A stretch of DNA of 64,000 nt from Dechloromonas sp. TW-R-39-2 (GTDB lineage Bacteria > Pseudomonadota > Gammaproteobacteria > Burkholderiales > Rhodocyclaceae), in assembly GCF_016864195.1 (NCBI RefSeq), contig NZ_CP045202.1:3194501-3258500 (forward strand), in the 5' to 3' direction. Positions within the stretch are counted from its first letter, which is position 1. Each line of letters starts with the position of its first letter. Positions 10,242 through 21,014 of this stretch are shown here, piece after piece. The notes beneath the pieces were generated by a model. It was not told the DNA's origin, made no database searches, and saw nothing but the letters and a program-made list of their open reading frames with translations. The translations under genes were made by a program, and so were the position numbers.

Positions 10242-11629
10242 TTGAACTCCACCACCTTGCCAGGCACGGCACCGATCGAACCGGCGCCCATGCACAACAC
10301 CACGTCGCCATCGCGGGCGACATCCATGATCGTTTGCGGCATCGCCGCGATATCTTCGACAAACACCGGCTCGACCTTGCCGCCGACACGCAAGGCGCGG
10401 GCCAGCGAACGGCCATCGGCGGCAACGATCGGTGCTTCGCCGGCAGCGTAGATTTCGGCCAGCAAAAGCACGTCGACCGTGGCAAGCACCTTGACGAAGT
10501 CTTCGAAACAATCGCGCGTCCGCGTATAGCGATGCGGCTGGAAAGCCAGCACCAGGCGGCGACCGGGGAAAGCACCGCGAGCGGCAGCCAGCGTCGCGGC
10601 CATTTCAACCGGGTGATGGCCGTAATCGTCGACCAGCGTGAAGCTGCCGCCAGCCGGCAGCGCGACTTCGCCATAACGCTGGAAGCGGCGGCCGACACCC
10701 TTGAACTCGGCGAGCGCCTTGACGATAGCTTCGTCGGACACCTGCACCTCGGTCGCCACGGCAATCGCCGCCAGGGCATTCAGCACGTTGTGGATACCCG
10801 GCAAATTCAGCGTGATAGACAGGCGCGACACCGAGCCATTGACCCGGACGCAGTCAAAGCGCATCTGGCCATCGGCGGCGACGATGTTTTCCGCGTAGAA
10901 ATTGCAGGCGTCGCTCAGGCCGTAGGTAATGATCTGCTTCGGCACCTGCGGCATGATCGCGCGCACATTCGGGTCTTCACCGCAGAGCACGGCAACGCCG
11001 TAAAACGGCAGGCGATTCAGGAAATCGACGAAAGCGCCCTTGAGACGCTCGAAGTCATGGCCGTAGGTTTCCATGTGGTCGGCGTCGATATTGGTGACCA
11101 CCGAAACCACCGGCGACAGGAAGAGGAAGGAGGCGTCCGACTCATCGGCCTCGGCGACGAGAAAATCACCGGAACCAAGACGGGCATTTGCCCCAGCGGC
11201 ATTCAGCCGACCACCGATGACGAAAGTCGGATCGACGCCGCCTTCGGCCAGGATGCTGGTCACCAGGCTGGTGGTGGTCGTCTTGCCGTGCGTTCCGGCG
11301 ATGGCGATACCGTGCTTCAGACGCATCAGTTCGGCCAGCATCTGGGCACGTGGCACGACCGGAATCTTGCGCTCGCGGGCGGCAATGACTTCCGGATTGT
11401 CGGCCTTGACCGCCGTCGAAATCACCACGGCATCGGCCCCGGCTGCATTTTCGGCGGCGTGACCAATCGTCACCTTGACGCCTTCGCCTTCAAGACGACG
11501 GGTCGTCGCGCTGGCCGCCAGATCGGAACCGGTCACGGTGTAATCGAGGTGGGCGAGCACTTCGGCAATGCCGCTCATGCCCGAGCCGCCGACACCGACA
11601 AAGTGGATATGTTTGACTTTATGTTTCAT
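10238..11629 (-). CDS. murC: UDP-N-acetylmuramate--L-alanine ligase MurC
   Basis: The first Mur ligase, adding L-Ala to UDP-MurNAc using ATP. The 463-residue product shows the N-terminal Rossmann motif [16 protein letters not shown], the P-loop [13 protein letters not shown] near residue 115, and the metal-site [10 protein letters not shown]. It overlaps ddl and murG by 4 bases on each side, implying translational coupling. Confidence 0.98.
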   Translation of the reverse strand: MKHKVKHIHFVGVGGSGMSGIAEVLAHLDYTVTGSDLAASATTRRLEGEGVKVTIGHAAENAAGADAVVISTAVKADNPEVIAARERKIPVVPRAQMLAELMRLKHGIAIAGTHGKTTTTSLVTSILAEGGVDPTFVIGGRLNAAGANARLGSGDFLVAEADESDASFLFLSPVVSVVTNIDADHMETYGHDFERLKGAFVDFLNRLPFYGVAVLCGEDPNVRAIMPQVPKQIITYGLSDACNFYAENIVAADGQMRFDCVRVNGSVSRLSITLNLPGIHNVLNALAAIAVATEVQVSDEAIVKALAEFKGVGRRFQRYGEVALPAGGSFTLVDDYGHHPVEMAATLAAARGAFPGRRLVLAFQPHRYTRTRDCFEDFVKVLATVDVLLLAEIYAAGEAPIVAADGRSLARALRVGGKVEPVFVEDIAAMPQTIMDVARDGDVVLCMGAGSIGAVPGKVVEFK

Positions 11630-12684
11630 TTCGCGATCTCCGCGCAGACGTTGGCGACTTCCTCGGTCGCAGCGGGCTTGGCCAGGCTGCGCGCCTTGAT
11701 GGCCATTTCGCGCAACTGGCTGCGGCTGTAATTGCGGATCAGCGCAATGCTGTCCGGCGTCATTTCGGTTTGCGGCAGCAGGAAAGCGCCGCCGACATTG
11801 ACCAGGAATTTGGCATTCCCGGTCTGGTGATCATCCACGGCGTGCGGGAAAGGCACGAGAATGCTCGCGACGCCGACCGCGGCCAGCTCTGCCACGGTCA
11901 ACGCGCCGGCACGGCAAATAACCAGATCGGCCCATTCGTAGGCGCCGGCCATGTCTTCGATGAATGAAACGCAGTGCGCCTCGACACCCACCGCGGCGTA
12001 GTTGGCCTTCAGCGCATCGAGATGTTTTTCGCCCGCCTGATGGACGATTTGCGGCAACTGGTTGGCGCCGAGCAAAGCCATGCCTTGCGGAATGATTTCA
12101 TTCAACGCCTGGGCACCGAGACTGCCGCCGATCACCAGCAAACGCAGCGCGCCGCTCCGCTCGGCGTAACGCGCCTCAGGCCCGCTGAGCGCGGCGATTT
12201 CCGGACGTACCGGATTGCCCAGCCAGCTGCCTTTTTTCAGCACTTCCGGAAAGCCGGTCAGGACGCGGTCGGCCACACCGGCCAGCACCTTGTTGGCCAG
12301 ACCGGCGACCGAATTTTGTTCGTGCACGACCAGCGGCTTGCCAAGCAGCGCCGCCATCATCCCGCCGGGGAAGGTAATGTAGCCGCCCATGCCGAGCACG
12401 ACATCCGGCTGGACCCGGCGGATGGCGCCCAGTGCCTGCCAGAAGCCGCGCAGCAGGTTGATCGGCAGCAGCAGCTTGCGCATCAGACCCTTGCCGCGCA
12501 GGGCAGCAAACTTGATCCACACCGTTTCGTAACCATGCTGCGGCACCAGACGCGCTTCCATCCCATCCGGATTACCCAGCCAGACAACGCGCCAGCCGGA
12601 CTGACGCATTTTTTCGGCAACGGCCAGCGCCGGGAAAATATGGCCACCGGTACCACCGGCCATGACCAACAGTGTCTTGCTCAT
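11626..12684 (-). CDS. murG: UDP-GlcNAc:lipid I N-acetylglucosaminyl transferase MurG
   Basis: A GT28 glycosyltransferase that converts lipid I to lipid II on the cytoplasmic face of the inner membrane. The 352-residue product has the [16 protein letters not shown] glycine loop at the N-terminus, the second loop [16 protein letters not shown], and the donor-site segment [20 protein letters not shown]. The start codon sits in ATGA, overlapping the stop of a 42-codon ORF created by a local duplication rather than overlapping ftsW directly as expected. Confidence 0.97.
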   Translation of the reverse strand: MSKTLLVMAGGTGGHIFPALAVAEKMRQSGWRVVWLGNPDGMEARLVPQHGYETVWIKFAALRGKGLMRKLLLPINLLRGFWQALGAIRRVQPDVVLGMGGYITFPGGMMAALLGKPLVVHEQNSVAGLANKVLAGVADRVLTGFPEVLKKGSWLGNPVRPEIAALSGPEARYAERSGALRLLVIGGSLGAQALNEIIPQGMALLGANQLPQIVHQAGEKHLDALKANYAAVGVEAHCVSFIEDMAGAYEWADLVICRAGALTVAELAAVGVASILVPFPHAVDDHQTGNAKFLVNVGGAFLLPQTEMTPDSIALIRNYSRSQLREMAIKARSLAKPAATEEVANVCAEIAK

Positions 12685-12809
12685 AGCTTGCCTCCGCGCA
12701 TGAGGGAGCGGTTTTGTCTACGGCCGCGCTGCGCGCTTAACACCGGCTGCGCCGGGTTAGCCTGCGACGAAATCGCCAACTGATGCGAATTCACATGGCA
12801 CCGAGTCAT
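12681..12809 (-). CDS. 42-codon coupling mini-ORF between ftsW and murG
   Basis: A short frame begins at the ATG that overlaps the ftsW stop (ATGA) and ends at a TGA that overlaps the murG ATG. It is preceded by the same GGAGG ribosome site that precedes murG, because the segment is bounded by a 21-bp duplication. The peptide (starting [10 protein letters not shown], ending SLMRGGKL) matches nothing I know, and its last residues repeat the FtsW C-terminus. It is probably not functional as a peptide, but it may keep ftsW-murG translational coupling intact. Confidence 0.35.
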   Translation of the reverse strand: MTRCHVNSHQLAISSQANPAQPVLSAQRGRRQNRSLMRGGKL

Positions 12810-12840
12810 AGCTTGCCTCCGCGCATCAATTGGCGATTTT
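12681..12840. repeat. 125-bp duplication/insertion with inverted repeats between murG and ftsW
   Basis: A 21-bp direct repeat (TCATAGCTTGCCTCCGCGCAT on the plus strand, so only its halves need be compared) occurs at 12681-12701 and 12806-12826, offset 125. Between the copies lies a bulged hairpin TAACaCCGGC/GCCGGgTTA at 12738-12759. Positions 12769-12787 are an inverted copy (17 of 19 bases) of 12822-12840 inside the ftsW 3' end. The direct repeat holds the ribosome site and the overlapping stop/start. Confidence 0.75.
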
Positions 12841-13969
12841 CCCAATCCACCCGCAGCAGGATGGCCAGCGCAACGCAATTGGCCAGGATGCCGGAGCCGC
12901 CGAAGCTCATCAGCGGCAGGGTCAGGCCCTTGGTCGGCAGCAGGCCCATATTCACACCCATGTTGATAAAGGACTGGACGCCGAACCAGATACCCATGCC
13001 CATCGCGACCAAAGCCGGATAAAGACGGTCGAACTGGACACACTGGCGACCGATGGCAAAGGCGCGCTGCACCACCAGGGCAAACAGGCCGATGATCGCG
13101 ATTACGCCAAAGAAGCCGAGTTCCTCGGCAACGACGGCCAGCAGGAAGTCGGTATGCGCCTCGGGCAGGTAGAACAATTTTTCAACGCTGGCGCCCAGAC
13201 CGACGCCGAACAGTTCGCCACGTCCGAAAGCGATCAGCGAGTGCGACAACTGGTAGCCGCGCCCAAAGGCATCGGCCCACGGATCCATGAAACCGAAGAC
13301 CCGGTCGCGACGATAAGGCGAGACGATGATCATCACCGCAAAGGCGATCAGCAGACCAACGATCAGCATGGCGAACAGACGCGCCTTGAGGCCGCCGAGG
13401 AAGAGGATGCCCATGGCGATCGAGATGATCACGACGAAGGCACCGAAATCCGGCTCCTTGAGCAGCAGCATGCCGATGATCACCATCGCACCGAACATCG
13501 GCAGAAAGGCCTGCTTCAGATCATGCATGACGTTGATCTTGCGTACGGTGTAGTCGGCGGCATAGAGCACGGCAAACAGTTTCATCAGCTCGGAAGGCTG
13601 CAGATTGACGAAACCAAGCGGCAACCAGCGACGCGCACCGTTGATATCGCGCCCCAGGCCGGGAATCAGCACGATCGCCAGCAACAGCGCACCGATCATG
13701 AAAAGATAAGGGGCGTATTTTTGCCACAGGGTCAGCGGCACTTGAAAAGTCACGGCGGCGGCCACCAGGCCGATACACAGGAAAATGCCCTGACGGACCA
13801 GGTAATAGGCCGGCTGATGGCCGGTAAAGCGGCCGGCTTCGGCAATGGCGATCGAGGCCGAATAAACCATGATCAAGCCGCTGAACAGCAGAAAAAGCAC
13901 GCTCCACAGCAGGGCGTAGTCAATTTCAGCCACTTGGCGACGGGGAGCGTCGAGCGCGCCGATCATCAT
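12806..13969 (-). CDS. ftsW: Peptidoglycan glycosyltransferase FtsW
   Basis: A SEDS-family polytopic membrane enzyme that polymerises lipid II at the septum together with FtsI. The 387-residue product has about ten membrane segments and the typical motifs YSASIAIAE, the SEDS region RDINGARRWLPLGFVNLQPSELMKL (split here: GARRWLPLG and QPSELMK), and the C-terminal LPTKGLTLPLMSFGGSG. The start overlaps the murD stop by 4 bases; the longer frame adds 33 unsupported codons. Its 3' end is part of a local inverted repeat. Confidence 0.97.
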   Translation of the reverse strand: MMIGALDAPRRQVAEIDYALLWSVLFLLFSGLIMVYSASIAIAEAGRFTGHQPAYYLVRQGIFLCIGLVAAAVTFQVPLTLWQKYAPYLFMIGALLLAIVLIPGLGRDINGARRWLPLGFVNLQPSELMKLFAVLYAADYTVRKINVMHDLKQAFLPMFGAMVIIGMLLLKEPDFGAFVVIISIAMGILFLGGLKARLFAMLIVGLLIAFAVMIIVSPYRRDRVFGFMDPWADAFGRGYQLSHSLIAFGRGELFGVGLGASVEKLFYLPEAHTDFLLAVVAEELGFFGVIAIIGLFALVVQRAFAIGRQCVQFDRLYPALVAMGMGIWFGVQSFINMGVNMGLLPTKGLTLPLMSFGGSGILANCVALAILLRVDWENRQLMRGGKL

Positions 13970-15318
13970 GCTGACAACCCCTTCACGGCAGCGATGAAGG
14001 CTTCTGCCCGGTGCGCATAGTTGCGATACATGTCGAGACTGGCGCAGGCCGGCGAAAGCAGCACGCAATCACCGGCTTCGGCGTGGGCCGACAACCAGCG
14101 AACGGCGGCTTCCATGTCGCCCAGAATGCGGGTCGGCACACCGCTGCCTTCAAGCGCCATGCCGATCGCGGCGGCATCGCGGCCGATCAGGGCCACGGCG
14201 CGGCCATGCTTTTCCAGTGCCGGCTTGAGCGGTGAAAAATCCTGCCCCTTGCCATCGCCGCCAAGCACGATAGCCACTTTGCGGCCCATGCCTTCGATGG
14301 CGGCCAGCGTTGCGCCGACATTGGTGCCTTTGGAGTCATCGACGTAAATCACACCACCGATTTCAGCCACGGTTTCAACCCGGTGCGGCAAACCGGTAAA
14401 GGACTGGAGCGGAGCAAGCAGACGATCGATCTCGACGCCCACCGCCTGGCACAACGCCAGCGCGGCCATGGCATTGGCGGCGTTGTGCAATCCGGCCAGT
14501 TTCAGTGCGTCGACCGCGACAAGCGCGGTTTTACCCAGGGTGATCACCCCGTCGGCCAGGCCGAAATCCAATGCGCGTGGCGCGGCATCCAGACCAAAAG
14601 TAACCATCTTGCGCCCACAACGCCCGTTGGCCATCGACCAGTCGTCATTGCGATTCAGCACCATGATGCCCTTACCCTGGAAGACACGGGATTTGGCTGC
14701 GGCGTATTCGGCCATGCTGCCAGCGTAACGATCCAGGTGATCTTCCGAGACATTGAGGACCGTCGCTGCCGCCGCGTTCAGATGATGCGTCGTTTCCAGC
14801 TGGAAGCTCGACAACTCGACCACCCAGACCTGCGGCAAGGTGCCGGCATCCTGCGCATCCATCAGCGCATCGAGCGCCGACGGTGAAATGTTGCCGCAGG
14901 CAATCGCCGGGACACCTGCGCCGTTGAGCAAATGGGCGGTCAAGGCCGTCGTCGTCGTCTTGCCGTTGCTACCGGTGATGGCAATGATTTGCGAACCGGC
15001 CACCTGTTCGCGGACGCCGGCGGCAAAGAGTTCGATTTCGGAGATCAGCGGCAGGTCGACCGCGGCAATCGCCGGCGTCGCTTTCGGCACACCCGGCGAC
15101 AACGCGACAATCTCCATCCCGGCAAACGTTGCATCACCGAGCGGGCCGGCGAACAGTTCAGCGCCGGGCGCAACGGCCTGCAGCGCCTCGACGTTCGGCG
15201 GGGTGTCACGGGTATCGGCGACGCGCACGACAGCGCCCTGGCGATGCAGCCATTTGGCCATCGCCAGTCCGGACTCGCCGAGCCCGATCACCAGTACGCG
15301 TTTGCCCCGAAGTTCCAT
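13966..15318 (-). CDS. murD: UDP-N-acetylmuramoylalanine--D-glutamate ligase MurD
   Basis: The Mur ligase that adds D-Glu to UDP-MurNAc-L-Ala. The 450-residue product has the N-terminal Rossmann motif VLVIGLGESGLAMAKW, the ATP loop [16 protein letters not shown] near residue 115, the substrate motif VVELSSFQLE and the C-terminal LLSPACASLDMYRNY. It overlaps mraY by one base (TAATG) and ftsW by four. Confidence 0.97.
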   Translation of the reverse strand: MELRGKRVLVIGLGESGLAMAKWLHRQGAVVRVADTRDTPPNVEALQAVAPGAELFAGPLGDATFAGMEIVALSPGVPKATPAIAAVDLPLISEIELFAAGVREQVAGSQIIAITGSNGKTTTTALTAHLLNGAGVPAIACGNISPSALDALMDAQDAGTLPQVWVVELSSFQLETTHHLNAAAATVLNVSEDHLDRYAGSMAEYAAAKSRVFQGKGIMVLNRNDDWSMANGRCGRKMVTFGLDAAPRALDFGLADGVITLGKTALVAVDALKLAGLHNAANAMAALALCQAVGVEIDRLLAPLQSFTGLPHRVETVAEIGGVIYVDDSKGTNVGATLAAIEGMGRKVAIVLGGDGKGQDFSPLKPALEKHGRAVALIGRDAAAIGMALEGSGVPTRILGDMEAAVRWLSAHAEAGDCVLLSPACASLDMYRNYAHRAEAFIAAVKGLSA

Positions 15319-16421
15319 TAGCGCAGCTTCAACGAAGAAAGACCGACCAGGACGAGCATGATGGTGATGATCCAGAAGCGGACCACGACCTGCGTTTCCT
15401 TCCAGCCGGTTTGTTCAAAATGGTGGTGCAGCGGGGCCATGCGCAGGATGCGGCGGCCCTCGCCGAATTTCTTCTTGGTGTATTTGAAGTAGCTGACCTG
15501 GAGCATCACCGACAGCGTTTCGACGACGAATACGCCGCCCATGATCAGCAGCACGATTTCCTGACGCAGGATGACGGCGACCGTGCCGAGCGCCGCACCG
15601 AGCGACAGCGCGCCGACGTCGCCCATGAACACTTCGGCCGGATAGGCGTTGAACCACAGGAAACCCAGACCGGCACCGGCGATGGCGCCGAGCAGGATGC
15701 ACAGCTCGCCGGCGCCCGGCACATACGGGATGAACAGGTATTTGGCCAACACGGCGTGGCCGGTGACATAAGCGAAGATGGCGAAGGCACCGGCGATCAT
15801 CACGGTCGGCATGATCGCCAGACCATCGAGGCCATCGGTCAGATTGACCGCATTGCTGGTACCGACGATGACGAAATAGGTCAGCGTGATGAAGCCGATG
15901 ATGCCCAGCGGATAAGCCACGGTTTTGAAGAAAGGCACGATCAGTTCGGTTTGCGCACCGGATTTGGCGGAATAAGCCAGGAACAGCGCCGCGCCGAGGC
16001 CAAGCACCGATTGCCAGAAATACTTCCAGCCGGCCGACAAGCCTTTCGGATCGCGATAAACCACTTTCTTCCAGTCGTCGTACCAGCCGACGATGCCGAA
16101 TCCGAGCGTGACGATCAGCACGGTCCACACGTATTTATTGGTCAAATCGCCCCACAGCAAGGTGGTGATGCCGATGGCGATCAGAATCAGCACGCCGCCC
16201 ATGGTCGGCGTACCGGACTTGACCAGGTGCGTCTGCGGGCCATCGGTGCGCACTGCCTGACCGATTTTCTTGGCGGCCAGCCAGCGGATCACGCCCGGGC
16301 CGGCGGCAAACGAAATCAGCAGCGCCGTCATCGTGGCCAGCACGGTACGCAGGGTGATGTAGTTGAAGACGTTGAAAAAGCGAACGTCCTGCGCGAGCCA
16401 TTGGGCCAGAGCCAGCAGCAT
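15318..16421 (-). CDS. mraY: Phospho-N-acetylmuramoyl-pentapeptide transferase MraY
   Basis: An integral membrane enzyme transferring phospho-MurNAc-pentapeptide to undecaprenyl phosphate to make lipid I. The 367-residue product has ten predicted membrane segments, the [11 protein letters not shown] motif, the Asp-rich LTDGLDGLA loop, the [11 protein letters not shown] motif and the HHH loop in [12 protein letters not shown]. It is tightly packed between murF and murD with one-base overlaps. Confidence 0.98.
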   Translation of the reverse strand: MLLALAQWLAQDVRFFNVFNYITLRTVLATMTALLISFAAGPGVIRWLAAKKIGQAVRTDGPQTHLVKSGTPTMGGVLILIAIGITTLLWGDLTNKYVWTVLIVTLGFGIVGWYDDWKKVVYRDPKGLSAGWKYFWQSVLGLGAALFLAYSAKSGAQTELIVPFFKTVAYPLGIIGFITLTYFVIVGTSNAVNLTDGLDGLAIMPTVMIAGAFAIFAYVTGHAVLAKYLFIPYVPGAGELCILLGAIAGAGLGFLWFNAYPAEVFMGDVGALSLGAALGTVAVILRQEIVLLIMGGVFVVETLSVMLQVSYFKYTKKKFGEGRRILRMAPLHHHFEQTGWKETQVVVRFWIITIMLVLVGLSSLKLR

Positions 16422-17791
16422 CAGTGTTTCTCCTCTGGGGTTGCAACGGCAGCGAGGGCATCGGCCACCCGCTCCATTTTCATAAAGCGCGAGCCTTTGA
16501 CCAGCACGGTGGTTTCTTCGCCCAATTCCTTGTCGACCGCAGCAATCAGCTTGTCGACATTGCAGTAGTGCCGGGCACCTTCGCCGAAATTACGAACTGC
16601 GGTCTGCGCCGCATCGCCCAGCGCGAACAGCCGGTCAATGCCCTGGCTCTTGGCGTAGCCGCCGATTTCATCGTGATATTGCGCACTGGCTTCGCCGATT
16701 TCGCCCATGTCGCCGAGTACCAGCAGCTTGCGACCGATGGTGGCAGCCAGCACATCGATCCCGGCACGCACCGAATCCGGATTGGCGTTGTAGGTATCGT
16801 CGAGGATCTCGGCGCCTTTTTTCCCGGCGCGACGCTGCAAACGCCCCTTCACGCCGGTGAAGCTTTCCAGCCCGGCAACAACGGCAGCCAGCGGAATTCC
16901 GGCAGCCAGACAGGCGGCAGCCGCAGCAACGGCATTGCCGGCATTGTGCCGGCCGGGGATGCGCAAACGAATGGAGGCAGAGCCTTCCGGTGCAATCAAT
17001 TCAAGGCTGGTTTCGAGACCATGCTGACTGACCTTGCCATAGACATCGGCCGGATGATCGATCCCGAAGGTTCGAACGGCATGCTCGCCGGCCATCGCGC
17101 GCCACAACGCAGCATAGGCATCGTCGGCATTGACCACGGCGACGCCATTCGGCTGCAGGCCGGTAAAAATGCTGCCCTTTTCGCGGGCGACCTCATCGAG
17201 ATCCCCCATGCCTTCCAGGTGAGCCCGCTGGGCATTGGTCACCAGCGCCACATTCGGTGCACCGAGCGGTGCCAGATAGGCGATCTCGCCCGGATGATTC
17301 ATGCCCATCTCGATGACGGCGGCCCGATGCGTTGCGTTCAGGCCAAGCAGCGTCTGCGGCAAACCGATGTCGTTGTTCAGATTACCGCGCGTCGCCAGCA
17401 CAGCGTCGCCGAATTGCGCCTTGAGAATGGCGGCAATCATTTCCTTGGTCGTCGTTTTACCGTTCGAACCAGTTACGGCCAGAACCGGCAAAGCGAACGA
17501 GGCACGCCATGCCGCGCCGAGACGCCCGAGCGCCAGACGCGTATCGTCAACCACGACGGCCGAAATACCGGCCGGCACACGGCTGGCATCCGCCACCATC
17601 AGCGCGGCTGCGCCACTGGTCGCGGCCTGGGTCAGAAAATCGTGCGCATCGAAGCGTTCACCGCGCAAGGCGATGAACAGTTGCCCCGGACCAATGCCGC
17701 GGGTGTCGCTTGAAATACCGGCCAGGGCAACATCGGCGCCGATCATGCGACCGCCCGTTGCGTTGGCAACCTGCGAAAGCAGCCAGTTCAT
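16421..17791 (-). CDS. murF: UDP-MurNAc-tripeptide--D-alanyl-D-alanine ligase MurF
   Basis: The last cytoplasmic Mur ligase, joining D-Ala-D-Ala from Ddl to the tripeptide precursor. The 456-residue product has the ATP loop [15 protein letters not shown], the [10 protein letters not shown] motif and the [12 protein letters not shown] motif that is characteristic of MurF. It overlaps murE by 4 bases and mraY by 1. Its antisense copy of a recurrent 13-base motif at 16532-16544 is noted separately. Confidence 0.97.
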   Translation of the reverse strand: MNWLLSQVANATGGRMIGADVALAGISSDTRGIGPGQLFIALRGERFDAHDFLTQAATSGAAALMVADASRVPAGISAVVVDDTRLALGRLGAAWRASFALPVLAVTGSNGKTTTKEMIAAILKAQFGDAVLATRGNLNNDIGLPQTLLGLNATHRAAVIEMGMNHPGEIAYLAPLGAPNVALVTNAQRAHLEGMGDLDEVAREKGSIFTGLQPNGVAVVNADDAYAALWRAMAGEHAVRTFGIDHPADVYGKVSQHGLETSLELIAPEGSASIRLRIPGRHNAGNAVAAAAACLAAGIPLAAVVAGLESFTGVKGRLQRRAGKKGAEILDDTYNANPDSVRAGIDVLAATIGRKLLVLGDMGEIGEASAQYHDEIGGYAKSQGIDRLFALGDAAQTAVRNFGEGARHYCNVDKLIAAVDKELGEETTVLVKGSRFMKMERVADALAAVATPEEKH

Positions 17792-19269
17792 GCGCTCACC
17801 TCCTGGGAAATGGTATGACGCAGCGCGAGGGCTGCCTGAGCCTGTTCGACATCCGAAAACGGCGTCCGCACACCGGCAACTTCCTGATAGGTCTCGTGGC
17901 CTTTACCGGCCAGCAGGATCACATCGCGCTGATCGGCTGCGAGAATGGCGCGACGGATGGCCGCGGCCCGGTCGACTTCAACGTCGGCACCAGTCATGCC
18001 GGACAGCACATCATCGATGATCGCCAGCGGTGCTTCACTGCGCGGGTTGTCGCTGGTGACCAGGGCATGGTCGGCACGCTGTTCGGCAACGCCGCCCATT
18101 TGCGGACGCTTGCCTTTATCGCGATCACCGCCACAGCCAAAAACCACGACCAGACGTCCGCCACGCGCGTCGGCCACCGAGCGCAAGGCACCCAGTGCAT
18201 TTTCCAGCGCATCCGGTGTATGCGCGTAATCGACGACAACCAGCGGCTCGCCATGGCCACCGATCCGCTCCATGCGTCCCGGCGGCGGCGTCAGTTCGGC
18301 GATACGGCGTGCCACTTCACCGGCCTGCATGCCGCCGTCGTGCAACACGGCGGCCACGGCGAGCAGGTTTGAAACGTTGTAACGCCCGACCAAGGCCGTA
18401 TCAACGACCGCCCGACCGTTCGGCAAAACCAGCATGAAGCGCTGGCCAAACGGCGTTTCAACCAGCTCTTCTGCCCGAACCAGCGCTGGAAAATCGCGTT
18501 TGGCTTCGCCAATGGCGTAACCAAGCACCCGCATTGCCGTCGTTTCACGGACCAGCTTCAAACCAAGCTCGTCATCGAGGTTGATGATCGCCGTGCGCAG
18601 GCGCGGCCAGGCGAAAAGCTTGGCTTTGGCTGCGGCATAAGCTTCCATGCTGCCGTGGTAGTCGAGGTGATCACGGGTGAAATTGGTGAAAATCGCGATA
18701 TCGACGCGCGCACCGTTCATCCGCCCTTCTTCGATACCGATCGAACTGGCTTCGAGCGCACAAGCGGCCGCGCGCTGTTCGCGGAAATCGGCCAGGTAGC
18801 GCATCAAGGTCGTTGCTTCCGGCGTCGTGAACCCGGTTTCAACCAACGCCCCCGGAAACCCGGCGCCCAAGGTACCGATCACGGCGCAAGGCTTGGCGTA
18901 AGCCCGTGCGACGAACTGGCTGATCGTTGTCTTGCCGTTGGTCCCGGTAATCGCAATCAGCGACAAACCTTCGCTCGGATGTCCATAAACAGCGTGCGCC
19001 AACGGCCCAGCCAGCGGGCGCAAGGCATCGACGGCAAGGTTTGCCACGGTCAACGCCGGATTCCAGGCAAAACCGTCGCCCGGCTGCCAAACGACGGCAA
19101 CAGCACCGCGCTCAATAGCGTTGTCGATATAACGACGACCATCGGCCAGATCGCCCGGATAGGCCAGGAAGACATCGCCCGGCATCACCTGGCGGCTATC
19201 GTCGGCAACGCCACGGGGCACAACGCCCAAGGCCTCCAGACGATCAAGAATTTCACGCGGCGTACTCAC
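17788..19269 (-). CDS. murE: UDP-MurNAc-L-Ala-D-Glu--meso-diaminopimelate ligase MurE
   Basis: The Mur ligase adding the third residue of the stem peptide. The 493-residue product has the ATP loop ITGTNGKTTISQF near residue 115 and the motif TSDNPRSE; DNPR is the known determinant for meso-diaminopimelate rather than lysine, consistent with a Gram-negative. The carbamylated-lysine region is preserved around YHGSMEAYAAAKAKLF. Start and stop overlap the neighbours by 4 bases. Confidence 0.97.
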   Translation of the reverse strand: MSTPREILDRLEALGVVPRGVADDSRQVMPGDVFLAYPGDLADGRRYIDNAIERGAVAVVWQPGDGFAWNPALTVANLAVDALRPLAGPLAHAVYGHPSEGLSLIAITGTNGKTTISQFVARAYAKPCAVIGTLGAGFPGALVETGFTTPEATTLMRYLADFREQRAAACALEASSIGIEEGRMNGARVDIAIFTNFTRDHLDYHGSMEAYAAAKAKLFAWPRLRTAIINLDDELGLKLVRETTAMRVLGYAIGEAKRDFPALVRAEELVETPFGQRFMLVLPNGRAVVDTALVGRYNVSNLLAVAAVLHDGGMQAGEVARRIAELTPPPGRMERIGGHGEPLVVVDYAHTPDALENALGALRSVADARGGRLVVVFGCGGDRDKGKRPQMGGVAEQRADHALVTSDNPRSEAPLAIIDDVLSGMTGADVEVDRAAAIRRAILAADQRDVILLAGKGHETYQEVAGVRTPFSDVEQAQAALALRHTISQEVSA

Positions 19270-21014
19270 AAGGTACTCTTTCCGCCATTGGCATCAGGCA
19301 CCTGCAACGGTGCATCGGGAGGAACGCCCATGGTGCGCAGTGCACCGCCCGCAATCTGGGAAAAAGCCGGACCAGCCACGTCGCCACCGTAGTGGGCGCC
19401 ACCCGAAGGCTCGTCAATCATTACGGCAACCACCAGACGCGGTTCGCTGATCGGCGCGACACCAACAAACGAAGCAACATATTTACGGGCATAAACGCCG
19501 CCTTCGACCTTGTAGGCCGTCCCGGTCTTGCCACCGACGCGATAGCCGGGAACGCGTGCCTTCGGGGCGGTACCTTCCGGCTGCACCGCCATTTCAAGCA
19601 TGGCCCGCACTTCGCGCATGGTCTGCGGCGAAAAAACCCGCACGCCCCGCACGGGCGCCTCATCAACCCGAACCAGCGACAAGGGCATCAACTCGCCATC
19701 ATGGGCAAAAACGGTGTAGGCGCGCGCCAATTGAACCAGACTGACGGCAATGCCGTGACCGTAGGACATCGTCGCCTGCTCGATCGGGCGCCAGTTTTTC
19801 CAGGGACGCAGACGGCCATTCACTTCACCCGGGAAGCCCAGATTCGGCGCCTGACCGAAACCGATGCTGTCGAACATTTCCCACATTTCCTTGGGCGGAA
19901 AACCCAGAGCAATCTTGGCGGTGCCGATATTCGACGATTTCTGGATCACCTGAGCCACACTCAAGGCGCCGTGCGGATGGGCATCGGAGATGGTCGCGCT
20001 ACCAATGGTCATCCGGCCCGGCGCGCAATTGATGATGGTATCGAAGCGGACCTTGCCTTTTTCAAGCGCCAGGGCGGCAGTAAACGGCTTCATCACCGAG
20101 CCCGGTTCGAAGGTGTCGGTGATGGCCCGGTTGCGCAACTGGGCGCCGGACAAGTTCTGTCGATTGTTCGGGTTGTAGGTCGGCCAGTTGGCCAGCGCCA
20201 GAATTTCGCCACTGCGCGCATCAATCACGATGGCACCGCCAGCCTTGGCGTTATTCGTCTCGACGGCAGTCTTGAGGTGGCTGTATGCCAGGTACTGGAT
20301 TTTCGAGTCGAGCGCCAGACGGACATCCTTGCCATCCTGCGGCGGCTTGAGCGCGCCGACATCCTCGACGATATTGCCTCGCCGGTCACGAATCACCGTC
20401 CGGTTGCCGGCATGCCCGAGCAGGCTTTGCTGGAAGGCCAGTTCGACCCCTTCAAGACCCTTGTCGTCAACACCCGTAAAGCCCACGATGTGGGCCGTCA
20501 TGTCACCTGTCGGGTAGTAGCGCCGGTATTCCTTTTCCTGGTGAATACCCGGCAATTTCAGCGCTGCAATCCGGTCCGCCGTCTCCGGCGGCACCTGGCG
20601 TTTGATAAAGACAAAAGTCTTGTCCGAGCCGATCTTGCCATCCAGGTCGCGCTGGGCCATATCCAGCAGGCCTGCCAGCTGACGTTTTTGCGGCAGACTC
20701 ATCGTCCGCGCATCCCCCGGAATGGCCCACACCGACTTCATCGGCGTGGAAACAGCCAGCATGTCGCCGTTACGGTCGACGATCTTGCCGCGCGACGCAG
20801 ACACCTCGATATCCCGGCGATAACGCGAATCGCCCTTTTCCTGCAGAAAATCGTTATTGATCACCTGCAGATAAAACGCACGTCCGACCAGCGCCAGAAA
20901 TGCGAGCATCAGCAGCAACACGACCGTGCGCGAACGCCAGCCTTGCAACGCCAGTTGCAGGACCGGGCTTTCGGTGAAGCGATGACCACGCTGCGGACGA
21001 CGGCGCACAACCAT
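19266..21014 (-). CDS. ftsI: Septal transpeptidase FtsI (PBP3)
   Basis: A class B penicillin-binding protein that cross-links septal peptidoglycan. The 582-residue product has one N-terminal membrane anchor (VVLLLMLAFLALVGRAFYL), the PBP dimerisation domain with RGKIVDRNGDMLAVS, and the transpeptidase domain with the three active-site motifs: SVMK (in EPGSVMKPFT), SSN (in KSSNIG) and KTG (in GGKTGTAYKV). I used the ATG overlapping the ftsL stop; the longer frame is ftsL shadow. Confidence 0.97.
   Translation of the reverse strand: MVVRRRPQRGHRFTESPVLQLALQGWRSRTVVLLLMLAFLALVGRAFYLQVINNDFLQEKGDSRYRRDIEVSASRGKIVDRNGDMLAVSTPMKSVWAIPGDARTMSLPQKRQLAGLLDMAQRDLDGKIGSDKTFVFIKRQVPPETADRIAALKLPGIHQEKEYRRYYPTGDMTAHIVGFTGVDDKGLEGVELAFQQSLLGHAGNRTVIRDRRGNIVEDVGALKPPQDGKDVRLALDSKIQYLAYSHLKTAVETNNAKAGGAIVIDARSGEILALANWPTYNPNNRQNLSGAQLRNRAITDTFEPGSVMKPFTAALALEKGKVRFDTIINCAPGRMTIGSATISDAHPHGALSVAQVIQKSSNIGTAKIALGFPPKEMWEMFDSIGFGQAPNLGFPGEVNGRLRPWKNWRPIEQATMSYGHGIAVSLVQLARAYTVFAHDGELMPLSLVRVDEAPVRGVRVFSPQTMREVRAMLEMAVQPEGTAPKARVPGYRVGGKTGTAYKVEGGVYARKYVASFVGVAPISEPRLVVAVMIDEPSGGAHYGGDVAGPAFSQIAGGALRTMGVPPDAPLQVPDANGGKSTL

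Noticed and set aside
12681..13043. 120-codon minus frame across the ftsW end
   Set aside because: Most of it is ftsW in the wrong frame; only the last 42 codons, starting at the ATG overlapping the ftsW stop, were kept as a possible coupling ORF.
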